From positions 434,001-498,000 of the forward strand of contig NZ_JBNWEO010000015.1 in the NCBI RefSeq assembly GCF_050496765.1: DNA of 64,000 nucleotides. The letters run 5' to 3'. The DNA is from JAEVLT01 sp050496765. Lineage in GTDB: Bacteria > Bacillota > Bacilli > Bacillales > Cytobacillaceae. Made by a program: the position numbers and the translations under genes. How positions within the stretch are numbered: the first letter of the stretch is position 1; each line of letters opens with the position of its first letter. Below, piece by piece: positions 40,290-49,016 of the stretch. Under the pieces are notes generated by a model. It saw nothing but the letters and a program-made list of their open reading frames with translations. It was not told the DNA's origin and searched no databases.

Positions 40290-40586
40290 ATGAGAACAAA
40301 ATCGCTTTTTAAATTTGCCAGCAGACAACCATTTTTTAAAATGTTTTCAAGAAGAAGAAACAACAAAGGTGCGATGTGGGCATCGCTAATTGGAATTGGC
40401 ATCAGTGCCGTTGCCATGCTAACGAGAAATAAAGGACAAAAGAAAGTACCTTCAATAAATTTCCAAAATTTAATGAAGAATAATCCTTTAAAAACAAGCT
40501 CACCAAACATAAGTGATGCTGCATTAGCAGAATTCTCCGAGGAGCTAATGTCAAAAGCATTGCAAAATAACCAAAACAATCGATAA
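40290..40586 (+). CDS. Small single-helix membrane protein of unknown function
   Basis: 98 residues from ATG 40290, nine bases after AAAGGAG; the open frame extends upstream to 40206 without a site. A very basic N-terminus (RQPFFKMFSRRRNNKG) is followed by one helix (AMWASLIGIGISAVAMLT) and an acidic helical tail (ALAEFSEELMSKALQNNQ). Positive-inside would put the basic end in the cytoplasm. No family recognised. It forms a single-gene unit with a bidirectional terminator. Confidence 0.65.
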   Translation: MRTKSLFKFASRQPFFKMFSRRRNNKGAMWASLIGIGISAVAMLTRNKGQKKVPSINFQNLMKNNPLKTSSPNISDAALAEFSEELMSKALQNNQNNR

Positions 40587-40589
40587 ATA

Positions 40590-40617
40590 AAAGTCCGCTG
40601 AATAGCGGACTTTTTTA
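40590..40617. terminator. Bidirectional terminator between the small membrane protein and VanW genes
   Basis: AAAGTCCGCT (40590-40599) and AGCGGACTTT (40604-40613) form a perfect 10-bp stem with T6 on the plus strand and a T-rich tail on the minus strand. Confidence 0.87.
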
Positions 40618-41493
40618 AAGCAAGGATGGAACTTTTTTGGGACGATATTGAATCACATCGGATGAATACAATTTAATGATCAAGTAATTACCTAATGTTT
40701 TTGCTTGAATCAATATGGGCTGATTGTACGTATTTTTAAACACAAAATCCGGTCCGTACCAGCTGACTGTCGCGTCTCTTCCCGGCGGGATATAGGGAAC
40801 ACGGCGGGTGTGGGAAAACCGCTGAATAATTTTTAACCCAGCATTATCAACTGCATTAAAAAGGGTTGAAGATACTTGACAAATTCCGCCGCCAATATCC
40901 TCGGAGAATTCCCCTCTAATGATTACTGGTGCTCGTAAATATCCTTTTTCAGCTGTTCTTTTCCCGACAATTTTATTAAAAGAAAACGACTCACCTGGAA
41001 AGACGACAACATTATTAATCGCTTTAGCAGCGAGAGAAATGTTTTTTGATCGCGTTTTATTACTGACATTAAAGGATGTAATATAGCGTCCAATCCGCTT
41101 TGAATGAATATGACCAAGTAGCTCAGTATCTACTTTTGGATACAGGGGAAGGATTGGTAACTTCATTTGTGCTGTACCGTTGCTGAAATAGAATCCATAT
41201 AATTCCTCTGTAAAAGCTTGGCGAGAAAGACGAAAGCCGATTTGTTCAGGGATAATGTTTCCTGACGAATCAAGGGCTGCATTAATAGGCTCTTTATAAA
41301 CCAATTTATCAAGCCTATCCAGATACTCGTCGAATTTCTTGTGATCTAAAATTGGAAGACCAAAATAGGGGGAGAAGAAATCGGATCGATTCAAAGTAGA
41401 AACGATTTTCCCTTGATGAGTAATGATGATTTGATCTGGAACAGTTACTTGTTGGATTAAAAGAAAAACACCAAAAAGAAATGAAAAATTCAT
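40615..41493 (-). CDS. VanW family exported protein
   Basis: 292 residues. A signal-like N-terminus (NFSFLFGVFLLIQQVTVPDQ) precedes a peptidoglycan-binding-4-like region and the VanW domain, with FNKIVGKRTAEKGYLRAPVI and EDIGGGICQVSSTLFNAVDN. GAGGAGGT precedes ATG 41493. VanW was named from vancomycin gene clusters but is widespread in Bacillus outside resistance loci, and its activity is not settled; an envelope or spore-cortex role is likely. No resistance genes are nearby, so a link to glycopeptide resistance is not supported. Confidence 0.85.
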   Translation of the reverse strand: MNFSFLFGVFLLIQQVTVPDQIIITHQGKIVSTLNRSDFFSPYFGLPILDHKKFDEYLDRLDKLVYKEPINAALDSSGNIIPEQIGFRLSRQAFTEELYGFYFSNGTAQMKLPILPLYPKVDTELLGHIHSKRIGRYITSFNVSNKTRSKNISLAAKAINNVVVFPGESFSFNKIVGKRTAEKGYLRAPVIIRGEFSEDIGGGICQVSSTLFNAVDNAGLKIIQRFSHTRRVPYIPPGRDATVSWYGPDFVFKNTYNQPILIQAKTLGNYLIIKLYSSDVIQYRPKKVPSLL

Positions 41494-41655
41494 ACAATGC
41501 CGACCTCCTCATTTTAATATGGATGGAAGAATGGATTTTCATGTAAAAAAGGCTTTTAAGAAAGATAAAAGAAACGCTATACTATTGATAGGAAAGTGTA
41601 GATATGTGCTATCAACTGCTAGAAAAATTCTATCGTCCAAAAAGGAGAGGGAATC

Positions 41656-41850
41656 ATGTCAAATGAGGAGAGAGTTCAACTAAATGTTCGCGTTTCAAAA
41701 GAAACAGCTGCAAAATTCGATGAAATTGTCGAATATTATCAGGCAAATATTAAGCTTGGCCGGGTTTATAAAGGAGATGTTTTATCCGATATTATTGAGA
41801 AATCCTTTGAGGTTATGAATAAACAGAAGAAAACCAATAAGAGATTTTAA
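41656..41850 (+). CDS. Small ribbon-helix-helix-like protein
   Basis: 64 residues behind AAAAAGGAGAGGG. RVQLNVRVSKETAAKFDEIV has the strand-helix start of CopG/MetJ-type proteins, and VLSDIIEKSFEVMNKQKKTN gives the second helix. A DNA-binding homodimer is likely. It stands alone, about 360 bp before the TetR gene. No toxin-like gene adjoins it, so an antitoxin role is not supported. Family not recognised precisely. Confidence 0.68.
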   Translation: MSNEERVQLNVRVSKETAAKFDEIVEYYQANIKLGRVYKGDVLSDIIEKSFEVMNKQKKTNKRF

Positions 41851-41944
41851 GAAACGGGTAAGTGCATGAACAAAAAAGGAGAATAATTTGAAAATTAATT
41901 GAATATTTCAAATATATACAATATAATTATCTATACATCGCGAC

Positions 41945-41962
41945 ATACCAACTGGTCAGTAT
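41945..41962. promoter_or_regulatory. TetR-type operator, upstream copy
   Basis: ATACCAACTGGTCAGTAT, an 18-bp near-palindrome, differs at only two positions from the site at 42830-42847. No gene with strong signals starts just downstream, so the site is either part of the TetR gene control region or left over from a lost gene. Confidence 0.6.
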
Positions 41963-42019
41963 AATCAAAACAAATGTAAGCGTGTTCAAAGTTGAGGTGG
42001 TGATGGAGAGTGAGACTAA

Positions 42020-42121
42020 GTGGTAAAAGAGAGATTGTTACGGATGATGGCAGTGAGACTTGATAGTATGTTTAATAACAATTTGAAAAGGTTTTTCAAA
42101 AAAAGACCCGACTTATCGTAA
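42020..42121 (+). other. Possible 33-residue peptide downstream of the first TetR operator
   Basis: GTG start; reads MVKERLLRMMAVRLDSMFNN and ends LKRFFKKRPDLS. Basic and amphipathic, but the ribosome site is weak (GGAG at 11 bases). It is the only frame between the operator and the TetR gene. The other bases of this 360-bp gap hold nothing I can name. Confidence 0.25.
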
Positions 42122-42210
42122 ATAGTATTGATTTTTTGACAAAAAGGAGCGGAACGGAATATGTTATAATTTCTCATAAGACTATAAAACAGATTGAGAG
42201 GACATAGGTT

Positions 42211-42777
42211 GTGAAAGACAAACTAACAGAACAAAGCATCAAATTATTTGTAAAGAAGGGATTTTCTGAAACATCGATTCAAGATATTGTCGATGAACTT
42301 GGGGTGACAAAAGGAACTTTTTACTATTACTTCACCAGTAAAGAAGAACTGTTGATGAACATCCACCTAGGCTATATTAATGATATGTTAACCCAGCAGG
42401 AACGGATCCTCAACGATGAATCAAAAAACTGTAAACAAAAACTATTTGATATCGTCTTTATGTTGATTAGCAATATAAAAACCCAAGGTCCAGCTGCAAA
42501 AATCTTCTTTCGGGAAATGAGAAATTTAAGTGAGGAACGGCTTTCTGTTATTATTCCTAAACGGGATCAGTTCCGGTTCAATATGGAGAAACTTGTTCGT
42601 GAAGGAATTGAAAAAGGAGAATTCCGCTCAGATTTGAATCCTTCCATTGTCACCTTCGGAATTCTTGGGATCGCAAATTGGAGCTATCAATGGTTTAATC
42701 CAGCGGGAGAAGTTTCAGACTGGGAAGTTACAGAGGTCTTCGTTGAAATGATCCTAAAGGGCGTTCAAATCGATTGA
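42211..42777 (+). CDS. TetR family regulator of fatty-acid/acyl-CoA genes (FadR-like)
   Basis: 188 residues from GTG 42211 behind GAGAGGACATAG. The HTH is SIQDIVDELGVTKGTFYYYF; a C-terminal ligand-binding domain follows, with KIFFREMRNLSEERLSVIIP. The sequence resembles B. subtilis FadR/YsiA, which represses fatty-acid degradation genes and is released by long-chain acyl-CoA. Two near-identical operator palindromes flank it (41945 and 42830), the second directly before a thioesterase-dehydrogenase-hydratase set. An extended -10 (TG-T-TATAAT, 42163-42168) lies upstream. Confidence 0.85.
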   Translation: MKDKLTEQSIKLFVKKGFSETSIQDIVDELGVTKGTFYYYFTSKEELLMNIHLGYINDMLTQQERILNDESKNCKQKLFDIVFMLISNIKTQGPAAKIFFREMRNLSEERLSVIIPKRDQFRFNMEKLVREGIEKGEFRSDLNPSIVTFGILGIANWSYQWFNPAGEVSDWEVTEVFVEMILKGVQID

Positions 42778-42829
42778 GTAAATAGGAGAAAGGAAGTGAT
42801 CACGATCCTTTCCCAATGGTGAACCAAAC

Positions 42830-42847
42830 ATACTAACTAGTCAGTAT
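42830..42847. promoter_or_regulatory. TetR-type operator before the acyl-CoA cluster
   Basis: ATACTAACTAGTCAGTAT, 20 bp before the thioesterase gene start. It matches the site at 41945 with two changes that keep the dyad. Confidence 0.72.
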
Positions 42848-42867
42848 AAAACGAAAGGGAGGGCAAT

Positions 42868-43296
42868 ATGGAGAAGAGACACGAACTCCAAGTAACTGTC
42901 CGCTTTGGTGAAACGGATGCACTGGGTCATATTAATAACACAAGTTATTTTATTTATTTGGAAGAGGCTCGAATCCGCTTCTTTGAGGCTTTAGGTTATG
43001 GCTTGGATGCAAAAAGATGGAATTTTATTCTTGCTTCAACAAAATGTGATTTTATCAACCAAGGATATTTTAATCAACTATTAACGATTGGAACCTATGT
43101 TTCAAAAATTGGAACGAAAAGTTTCCAATTAGAACATGAACTTATCTGTGCCAATACCGGAAAGCTTATCGCAAAAGGCAGTGCCACGATCGTCTATTTT
43201 GACTTTGAAGCACAAAAAAGTATACCGCTGCCTAACTTATTAAGAGAGCAATTAAAAACATATGCGAACGAGAAGCAGTTCACAGCCGAAAAGTGA
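42868..43296 (+). CDS. 4-hydroxybenzoyl-CoA-type thioesterase
   Basis: 142 residues of the hot-dog fold. The active-site motif VRFGETDALGHINNTSYFIY with Asp in the family position and the following EEARIRFFEALG mark the YbgC/FadM-like acyl-CoA thioesterases, which hydrolyse acyl-CoA. AAAGGGAGGG precedes ATG 42868. First gene of a set with an SDR dehydrogenase and an enoyl-CoA isomerase-type enzyme, all likely repressed by the TetR protein. Acyl chain specificity is unknown. Confidence 0.85.
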   Translation: MEKRHELQVTVRFGETDALGHINNTSYFIYLEEARIRFFEALGYGLDAKRWNFILASTKCDFINQGYFNQLLTIGTYVSKIGTKSFQLEHELICANTGKLIAKGSATIVYFDFEAQKSIPLPNLLREQLKTYANEKQFTAEK

Positions 43297-43426
43297 GATA
43301 AATGGTCATCCAACGGCATAATTATCGGAATAGTTTGCATTTTTATTTTCCCGTTTGATTTATTATGTCTATTGAAGAAATTCATAGGCATACATTCCAA
43401 CGGTCAAATTTAAAGGGGGAAAAGGT

Positions 43427-44206
43427 ATGCGGTTTTCTCAAACAATTGCACTTGTAACAGGGGCAGGGAGCGGAATCGGCAGGGCGACAGCCATTCAGCT
43501 TGCAAAAGAAGGAGCCAAGGTAATTTTAGTCGGTCGAACAAAACCAAAGTTGGAAGAAACTGCCCGATTGATCAATTCTGCAGCTAAAATTCCACGCGCA
43601 GAAGTTTTTCCGGCAGATGTGACTGATGCGGATGATGTTTCGGAGTTGGCGGATTACGTCGATCAACACTATCATGACTTGCATATTCTTATCAACAATG
43701 CTGGAGGCTCGAGAAATTCTCGGCTATTGGAAATGCCGGAAAAGGACTGGGACTATGTCCAAACAACGAATTTAAAAAGTGTTTTTCTCGTTTCAAAAGC
43801 ATTGGGAAGAATCATGGTGGAAGCAGCCAAAAATGATGATTTTCAAATGCAAAACCGGGCAATTGTAAATGTCGCCTCGCTTTCGGGTCATCAAGCAGGA
43901 GCGGAAATTCCCCATTATAGCGCAGCAAAAGCTGCCGTCATTAATTTAACCCGTTCCCTTGCTTTAGAAATGTCAGCTTATGGGATCCGTGTAAATTCCG
44001 TTTCACCAGGTTTTGTTGAAACCCCGTTAACAGAAAAGGGTCTTCAAAATGAACGTTTCGCAAAAGCAATTGAACGAAACACAGCGTTAAGAAGAGTCGG
44101 CAAGCCTGAAGAGATTGCTCAAGTCATAGCATTTGCCGCCTCAAGCGATGCCTCCTATATGACGGGAAGCGATTTGCTCGTTGACGGGGGCTGGCTGATT
44201 AAGTAA
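43427..44206 (+). CDS. SDR family oxidoreductase
   Basis: 259 residues with the classical short-chain dehydrogenase layout: cofactor motif TGAGSGIG near residues 12-19, NNAGG, catalytic Ser/Tyr/Lys in VASLSGHQAG and HYSAAKAAVINLT, and PGFVETPLTEKG. It resembles FabG-like or 2,4-dienoyl-CoA reductases. AAAGGGGGAAAAGG precedes ATG 43427. The context suggests oxidation or reduction of a CoA-bound acyl group; the substrate cannot be specified. The 130 bp before it contain TCCAACGG twice but no clear promoter. Confidence 0.87.
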   Translation: MRFSQTIALVTGAGSGIGRATAIQLAKEGAKVILVGRTKPKLEETARLINSAAKIPRAEVFPADVTDADDVSELADYVDQHYHDLHILINNAGGSRNSRLLEMPEKDWDYVQTTNLKSVFLVSKALGRIMVEAAKNDDFQMQNRAIVNVASLSGHQAGAEIPHYSAAKAAVINLTRSLALEMSAYGIRVNSVSPGFVETPLTEKGLQNERFAKAIERNTALRRVGKPEEIAQVIAFAASSDASYMTGSDLLVDGGWLIK

Positions 44207-44252
44207 ACCATCAATCAATATATCAATTAAACTAGAACAAAGGAGATGCCAA

Positions 44253-45032
44253 ATGACAGCAAATGATTTAATCATTGAAAAAAAAGGATCAATATTGCAT
44301 TTGCTTTTAAACCGCCCTGACCGGTTAAACGCGTTCAGTCCCGAAATGATTTCGGGAATCATAAATGGATTAAAGGAAGCGCGAACCGATGAAGGTATCC
44401 GTGTCATTGTTTTGTCGGGTGCTGGTCGCTCTTTTTGTGCCGGCGGAGATGTGAAAACGATGGGGCAGTCGGGATCTATACAAGTGTATGAACATATTGG
44501 CAGGCTGAACGAATGTATTTTGTCAATGAAAGCTACAGAAAAACCAATTATCGCTGCCGTTCATGGCTTTGCCGCAGGAGCAGGATTTAACCTTGCCTTG
44601 GCATGCGATTTGATCCTAGCTGCAGAGGATAGCAAGTTCGCGATGAGTTTTTCGCAGGTTGGCCTTATCTCAGACGGTGGCGGTTCGTACTTTTTACCAA
44701 GATTAATTGGTTCGCACTTAGCAAAAGAGATGTTTTTCAGTGCAACACCTGTTCCGGCGCGCAGGCTTTACGAACTTGGTGTTATCAATCATCTTGTTCC
44801 AAGTGAAAACCTTATGGAAGAAACAATGAAACTGGCGACAGGGATCGCAAACGGACCGGGAAAAGCGCTGGGAATGATGAAAAAAATAATTGATCATTCC
44901 TTTACTGCCAGTTTGGATGAAATTCTTGAGCAAGAGCGGATAACCCAAACGATGCTTGTCACGACCGAAGACCATAAAGAAGGAATCGCTGCTTTTAAAG
45001 AAAAGCGGAAACCCGTGTTTAAAGATAAATAA
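44253..45032 (+). CDS. Crotonase superfamily enoyl-CoA hydratase/isomerase
   Basis: 259 residues with the crotonase fold. The oxyanion-hole loops FCAGGDVKTMG and HGFAAGAGFNLALACDLILA are intact. At the catalytic region QVGLISDGGGSYFLPRLIG has Asp where typical hydratases have Gly-Ala-Gly-Gly after Glu, like PaaG-type 1,2-epoxyphenylacetyl-CoA isomerases and enoyl-CoA isomerases rather than the classical two-Glu hydratases. AAAGGAGATG precedes ATG 44253. Third gene of the TetR cluster, ended by a strong terminator. Confidence 0.87.
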   Translation: MTANDLIIEKKGSILHLLLNRPDRLNAFSPEMISGIINGLKEARTDEGIRVIVLSGAGRSFCAGGDVKTMGQSGSIQVYEHIGRLNECILSMKATEKPIIAAVHGFAAGAGFNLALACDLILAAEDSKFAMSFSQVGLISDGGGSYFLPRLIGSHLAKEMFFSATPVPARRLYELGVINHLVPSENLMEETMKLATGIANGPGKALGMMKKIIDHSFTASLDEILEQERITQTMLVTTEDHKEGIAAFKEKRKPVFKDK

Positions 45033-45047
45033 CATATACCAGTATAG

Positions 45048-45080
45048 AAAAGGGGCTTGAATACAATTCAAGCCCTTTTA
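45048..45080 (+). terminator. Intrinsic terminator of the acyl-CoA cluster
   Basis: AAAAGGGGCTTGAAT (45048-45062) pairs with ATTCAAGCCCTTTT (45066-45079); a T5 tract follows a few bases on. Confidence 0.87.
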
Positions 45081-45199
45081 ACTTTTTACTAAATTATGAA
45101 CAAACTATTAATTACTATGAAACAATTTCATAGTGAATTGAACTGATGAAAAAATCGTTTAAACTAAAAAGGAAGACCAATCGAAATTGGAGATGAAGA

Positions 45200-45910
45200 A
45201 TGTTGAATATACTAGTCATTGAAGATAACAAAAGTGTATGCTCAATGATTGAAATGTTTTTTGCCAAGGAGGGCATCAAGGGTGAATTTATCAATGACGG
45301 CATTCAGGGGTATAATCGCTTTAAAGAAGAAAGCTGGGATGCATTGATCATTGATTGGATGCTACCCGGTATGGATGGTGTGACGATCTGCCGCAAGATT
45401 CGCGAGGAAAAGCATACGGTTCCAATCATTATGCTTACCGCTAAAGACAGCGAATCAGACCAAGTACTTGGGCTTGAAATGGGGGCAGATGATTATGTCA
45501 CAAAGCCTTTCAGTCCACTTACATTAATGGCAAGAATCAAGGCAGTAACTCGCCGATTTTCTCAAAACAGCCTTCAAGATGAACGTGAAGCCGGAACCTT
45601 GAATTCAAAGCATTTTGAAATCAATAAAAATACCCGTGAAGTTTTTCTGGATGGTGAACCGATTACCAACTTAACACCGAAAGAATTTGATCTTTTAACC
45701 TATTTTGTTCAGCACCCAAAACAAGTTTTTACAAGAGAACAATTGCTTGAACGGGTTTGGGGCTACCAATTTTATGGAGATGAGCGTACGGTAGATGTGC
45801 ACATCAAACGGTTGCGCAAAAAAATCGGTACGAGTTCTGAATCACTTTTTCATACGGTCTGGGGGGTAGGCTATAAGTTTGATGAAACGACTAAAGCAGA
45901 TGAAATTTAA
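45200..45910 (+). CDS. OmpR-family response regulator, YclJ-like
   Basis: 236 residues: receiver domain MLNILVIEDNKSVCSMIEMF, phospho-acceptor D52 in LIIDWMLPGMDG, conserved K in VTKPFSP, then a winged helix with EFDLLTYFVQHPKQVFTREQ and ERTVDVHIKRLRKKI. The start and overall sequence strongly recall B. subtilis YclJ. GGAGATGAAG precedes ATG 45200. The cognate kinase overlaps its end by 29 bp, and an HtrA-like protease gene follows, a possible target. Confidence 0.9.
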   Translation: MLNILVIEDNKSVCSMIEMFFAKEGIKGEFINDGIQGYNRFKEESWDALIIDWMLPGMDGVTICRKIREEKHTVPIIMLTAKDSESDQVLGLEMGADDYVTKPFSPLTLMARIKAVTRRFSQNSLQDEREAGTLNSKHFEINKNTREVFLDGEPITNLTPKEFDLLTYFVQHPKQVFTREQLLERVWGYQFYGDERTVDVHIKRLRKKIGTSSESLFHTVWGVGYKFDETTKADEI

Positions 45911-47327
45911 ATATATATATCAGCAATTTTTCAGCCATATGAGTATTATTTTAGTGGCATTTTTGCTTTTAAGTATTTTGTTTGCCCATTATGTTGAAAA
46001 TTTAGTATATGAAAATAAAGCAAAGGAATTAATTGCTTACGGGAAAGCCATTTTAAAAGATGTGGGGCAGAATCCAGACAGATCGGATCAAATAATAAAC
46101 GAATACAGTTCCGTTTTAGCAGGCAGGGAAATTAGTTTTAGTATATTTGACCAGGAAGGAAAACTTTATTTGGTTAGCAAGCATGGTCCGACGACCGAAC
46201 TGTCTGAAACCGAATGGACGGAATTAACAGAAGGGCAGACGGTCATTGTTAATCGTGACTTTAAGCGGTTTGGACAGGAAGGCGTCTCATTTGTAGCCCT
46301 TCCATACGTAAGTAACGGACGGTTTGGCGGCGGCATCTTATTGACTTCACCAATCAGTGGATCAAGTGAAATGATCAGTCAAATCAATAAATACTTATTT
46401 TTTACGATATTAATTGCTCTAGGTGTTTCGTTTTTGCTTAGCCTGGTGCTATCAAGAATTCATGTGCATCGGATAAAACGGCTTCGGGAAGCAACCTCGC
46501 TTGTTTCTTCAGGAGATTATACCGTAAATGTTCCATCGTCTACTTTTGATGAAATTGGTGAACTGGCCAATGATTTTAATCATATGGTTGACAAACTGAA
46601 GCGATCAATGGAAGAAATTGAAAGTCTGGAAAATCGCAGAAGACAGTTTATGGCGGATGTTTCACATGAAATGAGAACTCCGCTGACAACGATCAGCGGA
46701 GTAATAGAAGGGCTGAAGAACGACATGATTCCCGAAGAGGATAAAGAAAGGGGATTGCAGCTCGTCAGTCAAGAAGCTAAAAGGTTAATCAGGCTTGTAA
46801 ATGAGAATTTGGATTATGATAAAATTCGGTCGAATCAAATTCAATTATTTAAAGAAGAAATTCAACTCTTGGAAGTGTTGGAAATTATTCAAGAGCAATT
46901 GGAGATCCAAGCAGGAGAAAAAAATAATACAATTATAGTTGATGCAGCACCAGAAGTTATGATTATTGCAGACTATGACCGTTTGGTTCAAATTTTAATC
47001 AATATTGCAAAAAATAGCATCCAATTTACAACGAATGGGACGATATGGCTACGAGGCTTTATGGATCAGTCAGACACAATCATCGAAATTGAAGACACCG
47101 GTATCGGGATTGAAGCACAGGATGTTGAAAATATTTGGCGCCGATTTTACAAGGCGGACATTTCAAGAACAAGTAATCCATACGGAGAATTTGGACTGGG
47201 GCTCTCGATTGTCAAACAGCTTGTACTCCTTCACGACGGTGAGATTACTGTCGAAAGTGAAAAAGGGAAAGGGACAAAATTTTTTATTCGGTTCCCATAC
47301 AAAGAAAGAGCAGAACAAACCAATTAA
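45882..47327 (+). CDS. Sensor histidine kinase, YclK-like
   Basis: 481 residues from ATG 45882. Two membrane helices (about 15-35 and 165-185) enclose a ~130-residue sensor loop; a HAMP domain (residues ~186-240) leads to HisKA with H262 in MADVSHEMRTPLTTISGVIE and the YclK-typical LIRLVNENLDYDKIRSNQI. ATPase boxes include NIAKNSIQF and EDTGIGIE, and GLGLSIVKQL. It overlaps the regulator. Signal unknown; in B. subtilis the YclJK system responds to oxygen limitation via ResD. A link to that regulation here is unproven. Confidence 0.9.
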   Translation: MKRLKQMKFKYIYQQFFSHMSIILVAFLLLSILFAHYVENLVYENKAKELIAYGKAILKDVGQNPDRSDQIINEYSSVLAGREISFSIFDQEGKLYLVSKHGPTTELSETEWTELTEGQTVIVNRDFKRFGQEGVSFVALPYVSNGRFGGGILLTSPISGSSEMISQINKYLFFTILIALGVSFLLSLVLSRIHVHRIKRLREATSLVSSGDYTVNVPSSTFDEIGELANDFNHMVDKLKRSMEEIESLENRRRQFMADVSHEMRTPLTTISGVIEGLKNDMIPEEDKERGLQLVSQEAKRLIRLVNENLDYDKIRSNQIQLFKEEIQLLEVLEIIQEQLEIQAGEKNNTIIVDAAPEVMIIADYDRLVQILINIAKNSIQFTTNGTIWLRGFMDQSDTIIEIEDTGIGIEAQDVENIWRRFYKADISRTSNPYGEFGLGLSIVKQLVLLHDGEITVESEKGKGTKFFIRFPYKERAEQTN

Positions 47328-47488
47328 GAATACAACGTAGAATTAACAAGCCTTTTGTTTCGCCAAAATCCGCCATTTATTTTCAGTTTTTTCCGAAACA
47401 CTTTAAACTTCGGTAACAGTTTTTTCACATTTTTTCGCTATAGTATAGCTATACAAAAGGAAACGTGAAAAAAGGAGATGTGTTCGAT

Positions 47489-48817
47489 ATGGATTTTGAG
47501 GAACAATATAAATCTGAAGATTCAGGTCAATCATTTGCAACAGAAAGGGTGCAAGCTGCAGAACCATCGTCAGCGGAACAACGGACAAAACCGAAGAACA
47601 AAGGGCCTTTTAAGAGTGTAGTTTCGACAATTGCCGCTGGAGTGGTTGGATCCGTTTTAACCTTAACCGTGCTCCCGTATACGGACTATTTTAAAAATGT
47701 GTCCCCTTCCTCCAATAGTACACAGCAAGTAACATCAGCTGCCCCGGCAGTGAAAGAAGTGTCAGCATCGAAAACAGTTGGAGTGAATGGTAATTCCTCA
47801 ATTGCGGATACTGTGGAAAAAGTTTCAAAAGCCATCGTGGGTATTGTAAATTACCAGCAACAGCAGCAATCCAATAACTTTTTTGGGAATGCGGTTCCGT
47901 TTGATCCGTTTGGCAATTCAGGTTCGAGCAATTCCCAGCAACCGCAACAGCCGCAAAATGTTGAAAAAGGTTCTGGTTCTGGGGTAATTTTCCAAAAAAC
48001 CGGAAATATCGCCTATATTGTTACAAATAACCATGTTGTGGAAGGTGCCTCCAAACTTGAAGTATCTCTTTATAATGGGACGAAAACCACGGCAAAAGTC
48101 GTTGGGACGGATGCCTTAACGGATCTCGCAGTTTTGCAAATTGATGGAAAAGGCGTCAATTACACGGCGCAATTTGGCGATTCTTCACAGCTACGCCCGG
48201 GGGATCAAGTGTATGCGATTGGAAATCCTCTTGGTCTGGATCTTTCAAGAACCGTTACACAAGGGATTGTAAGTGCAACAAACCGCACTATTTCTGTTCC
48301 GACCTCCGCAGGTAACTGGGATACGAACGTCATTCAGACAGATGCAGCAATCAATCCTGGGAATAGCGGCGGGGCATTGATTAATCCAGAAGGCCAAGTA
48401 ATCGGAATCAATAGTTTAAAGATTTCCGAAAATGGCGTTGAAGGTCTTGGATTTGCGATCCCCAGCAATGATTTTATCCCGATCGTCAATCAATTAATTA
48501 AAAACGGGAAAGTGGAACGTCCGCGTCTTGGCGTTGGTTTAGCCGATTTAAATCAGCTGCCTCAAGAGTATTGGCAACAATTTCTCCCGAATAATGGCAA
48601 AGGCGTGTTAATTACAAGTGTCGAAAATGGCTCACCTGCAGCAAAAGCTGGATTCCAACAAAAGGATATCATTGTTTCCATGAATGGAACAGCGATCGAT
48701 AATTCATCGGCATTAAGAAAATATTTATATACAAAAGTGAAGATTGGCGATACCGTAAAATTCGGCATCTATCGCAACGGAAAACAAATGACATTGCAAG
48801 CAACTTTAACAAAATAA
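47489..48817 (+). CDS. HtrA/DegP-like membrane-anchored serine protease
   Basis: 442 residues from ATG 47489 behind AAGGAGATG; the earlier in-frame start at 47465 lacks a site. An acidic cytoplasmic head, one helix (VSTIAAGVVGSVLTLTVLPY), a Ser/Gln-rich linker, and the trypsin domain with the triad H182 (VTNNHVVEGA), D212 (DALTDLAVLQI) and S293 (NPGNSGGALI). A PDZ domain ends the protein (KNGKVERPRLGVGL, then GSPAAKAGFQQKDIIVSMNG). HtrA-type proteases clear misfolded exported proteins. The two-component system upstream may sense the same stress; the B. subtilis homologues are CssRS-controlled instead. Confidence 0.9.
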   Translation: MDFEEQYKSEDSGQSFATERVQAAEPSSAEQRTKPKNKGPFKSVVSTIAAGVVGSVLTLTVLPYTDYFKNVSPSSNSTQQVTSAAPAVKEVSASKTVGVNGNSSIADTVEKVSKAIVGIVNYQQQQQSNNFFGNAVPFDPFGNSGSSNSQQPQQPQNVEKGSGSGVIFQKTGNIAYIVTNNHVVEGASKLEVSLYNGTKTTAKVVGTDALTDLAVLQIDGKGVNYTAQFGDSSQLRPGDQVYAIGNPLGLDLSRTVTQGIVSATNRTISVPTSAGNWDTNVIQTDAAINPGNSGGALINPEGQVIGINSLKISENGVEGLGFAIPSNDFIPIVNQLIKNGKVERPRLGVGLADLNQLPQEYWQQFLPNNGKGVLITSVENGSPAAKAGFQQKDIIVSMNGTAIDNSSALRKYLYTKVKIGDTVKFGIYRNGKQMTLQATLTK

Positions 48818-48828
48818 TTGGCTGTTTC

Positions 48829-48862
48829 TACCCCAAACCTTGTTTGGGGTAATTTATTTTTT
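48829..48862 (+). terminator. Intrinsic terminator of the HtrA-like gene
   Basis: TACCCCAAAC (48829-48838) pairs perfectly with GTTTGGGGTA (48842-48851); a T-rich tract ATTTATTTTTT follows. Confidence 0.82.
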
Positions 48863-49016
48863 GCTTGCAAAAAAATTTTTTGCGTGTCCACGATATATGC
48901 ACATTTCCATTGAAATATGATAAAGTATAAACAGAAAAATAGTTGTATGCGGTTCCACTTTTATTTACTGTCTTTTTGGGGAGTACAAATGTTTTTGAAA
49001 AGAAGGGGGAAGACGA

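Noticed and set aside
40615..41493. VanW protein as evidence of vancomycin resistance
   Set aside because: No vanHAX-type ligase or regulator genes nearby; VanW-domain proteins are common in Bacillus without resistance.
41656..41850. Small RHH protein as the antitoxin of a toxin-antitoxin pair
   Set aside because: No toxin-sized partner gene overlaps or adjoins it.
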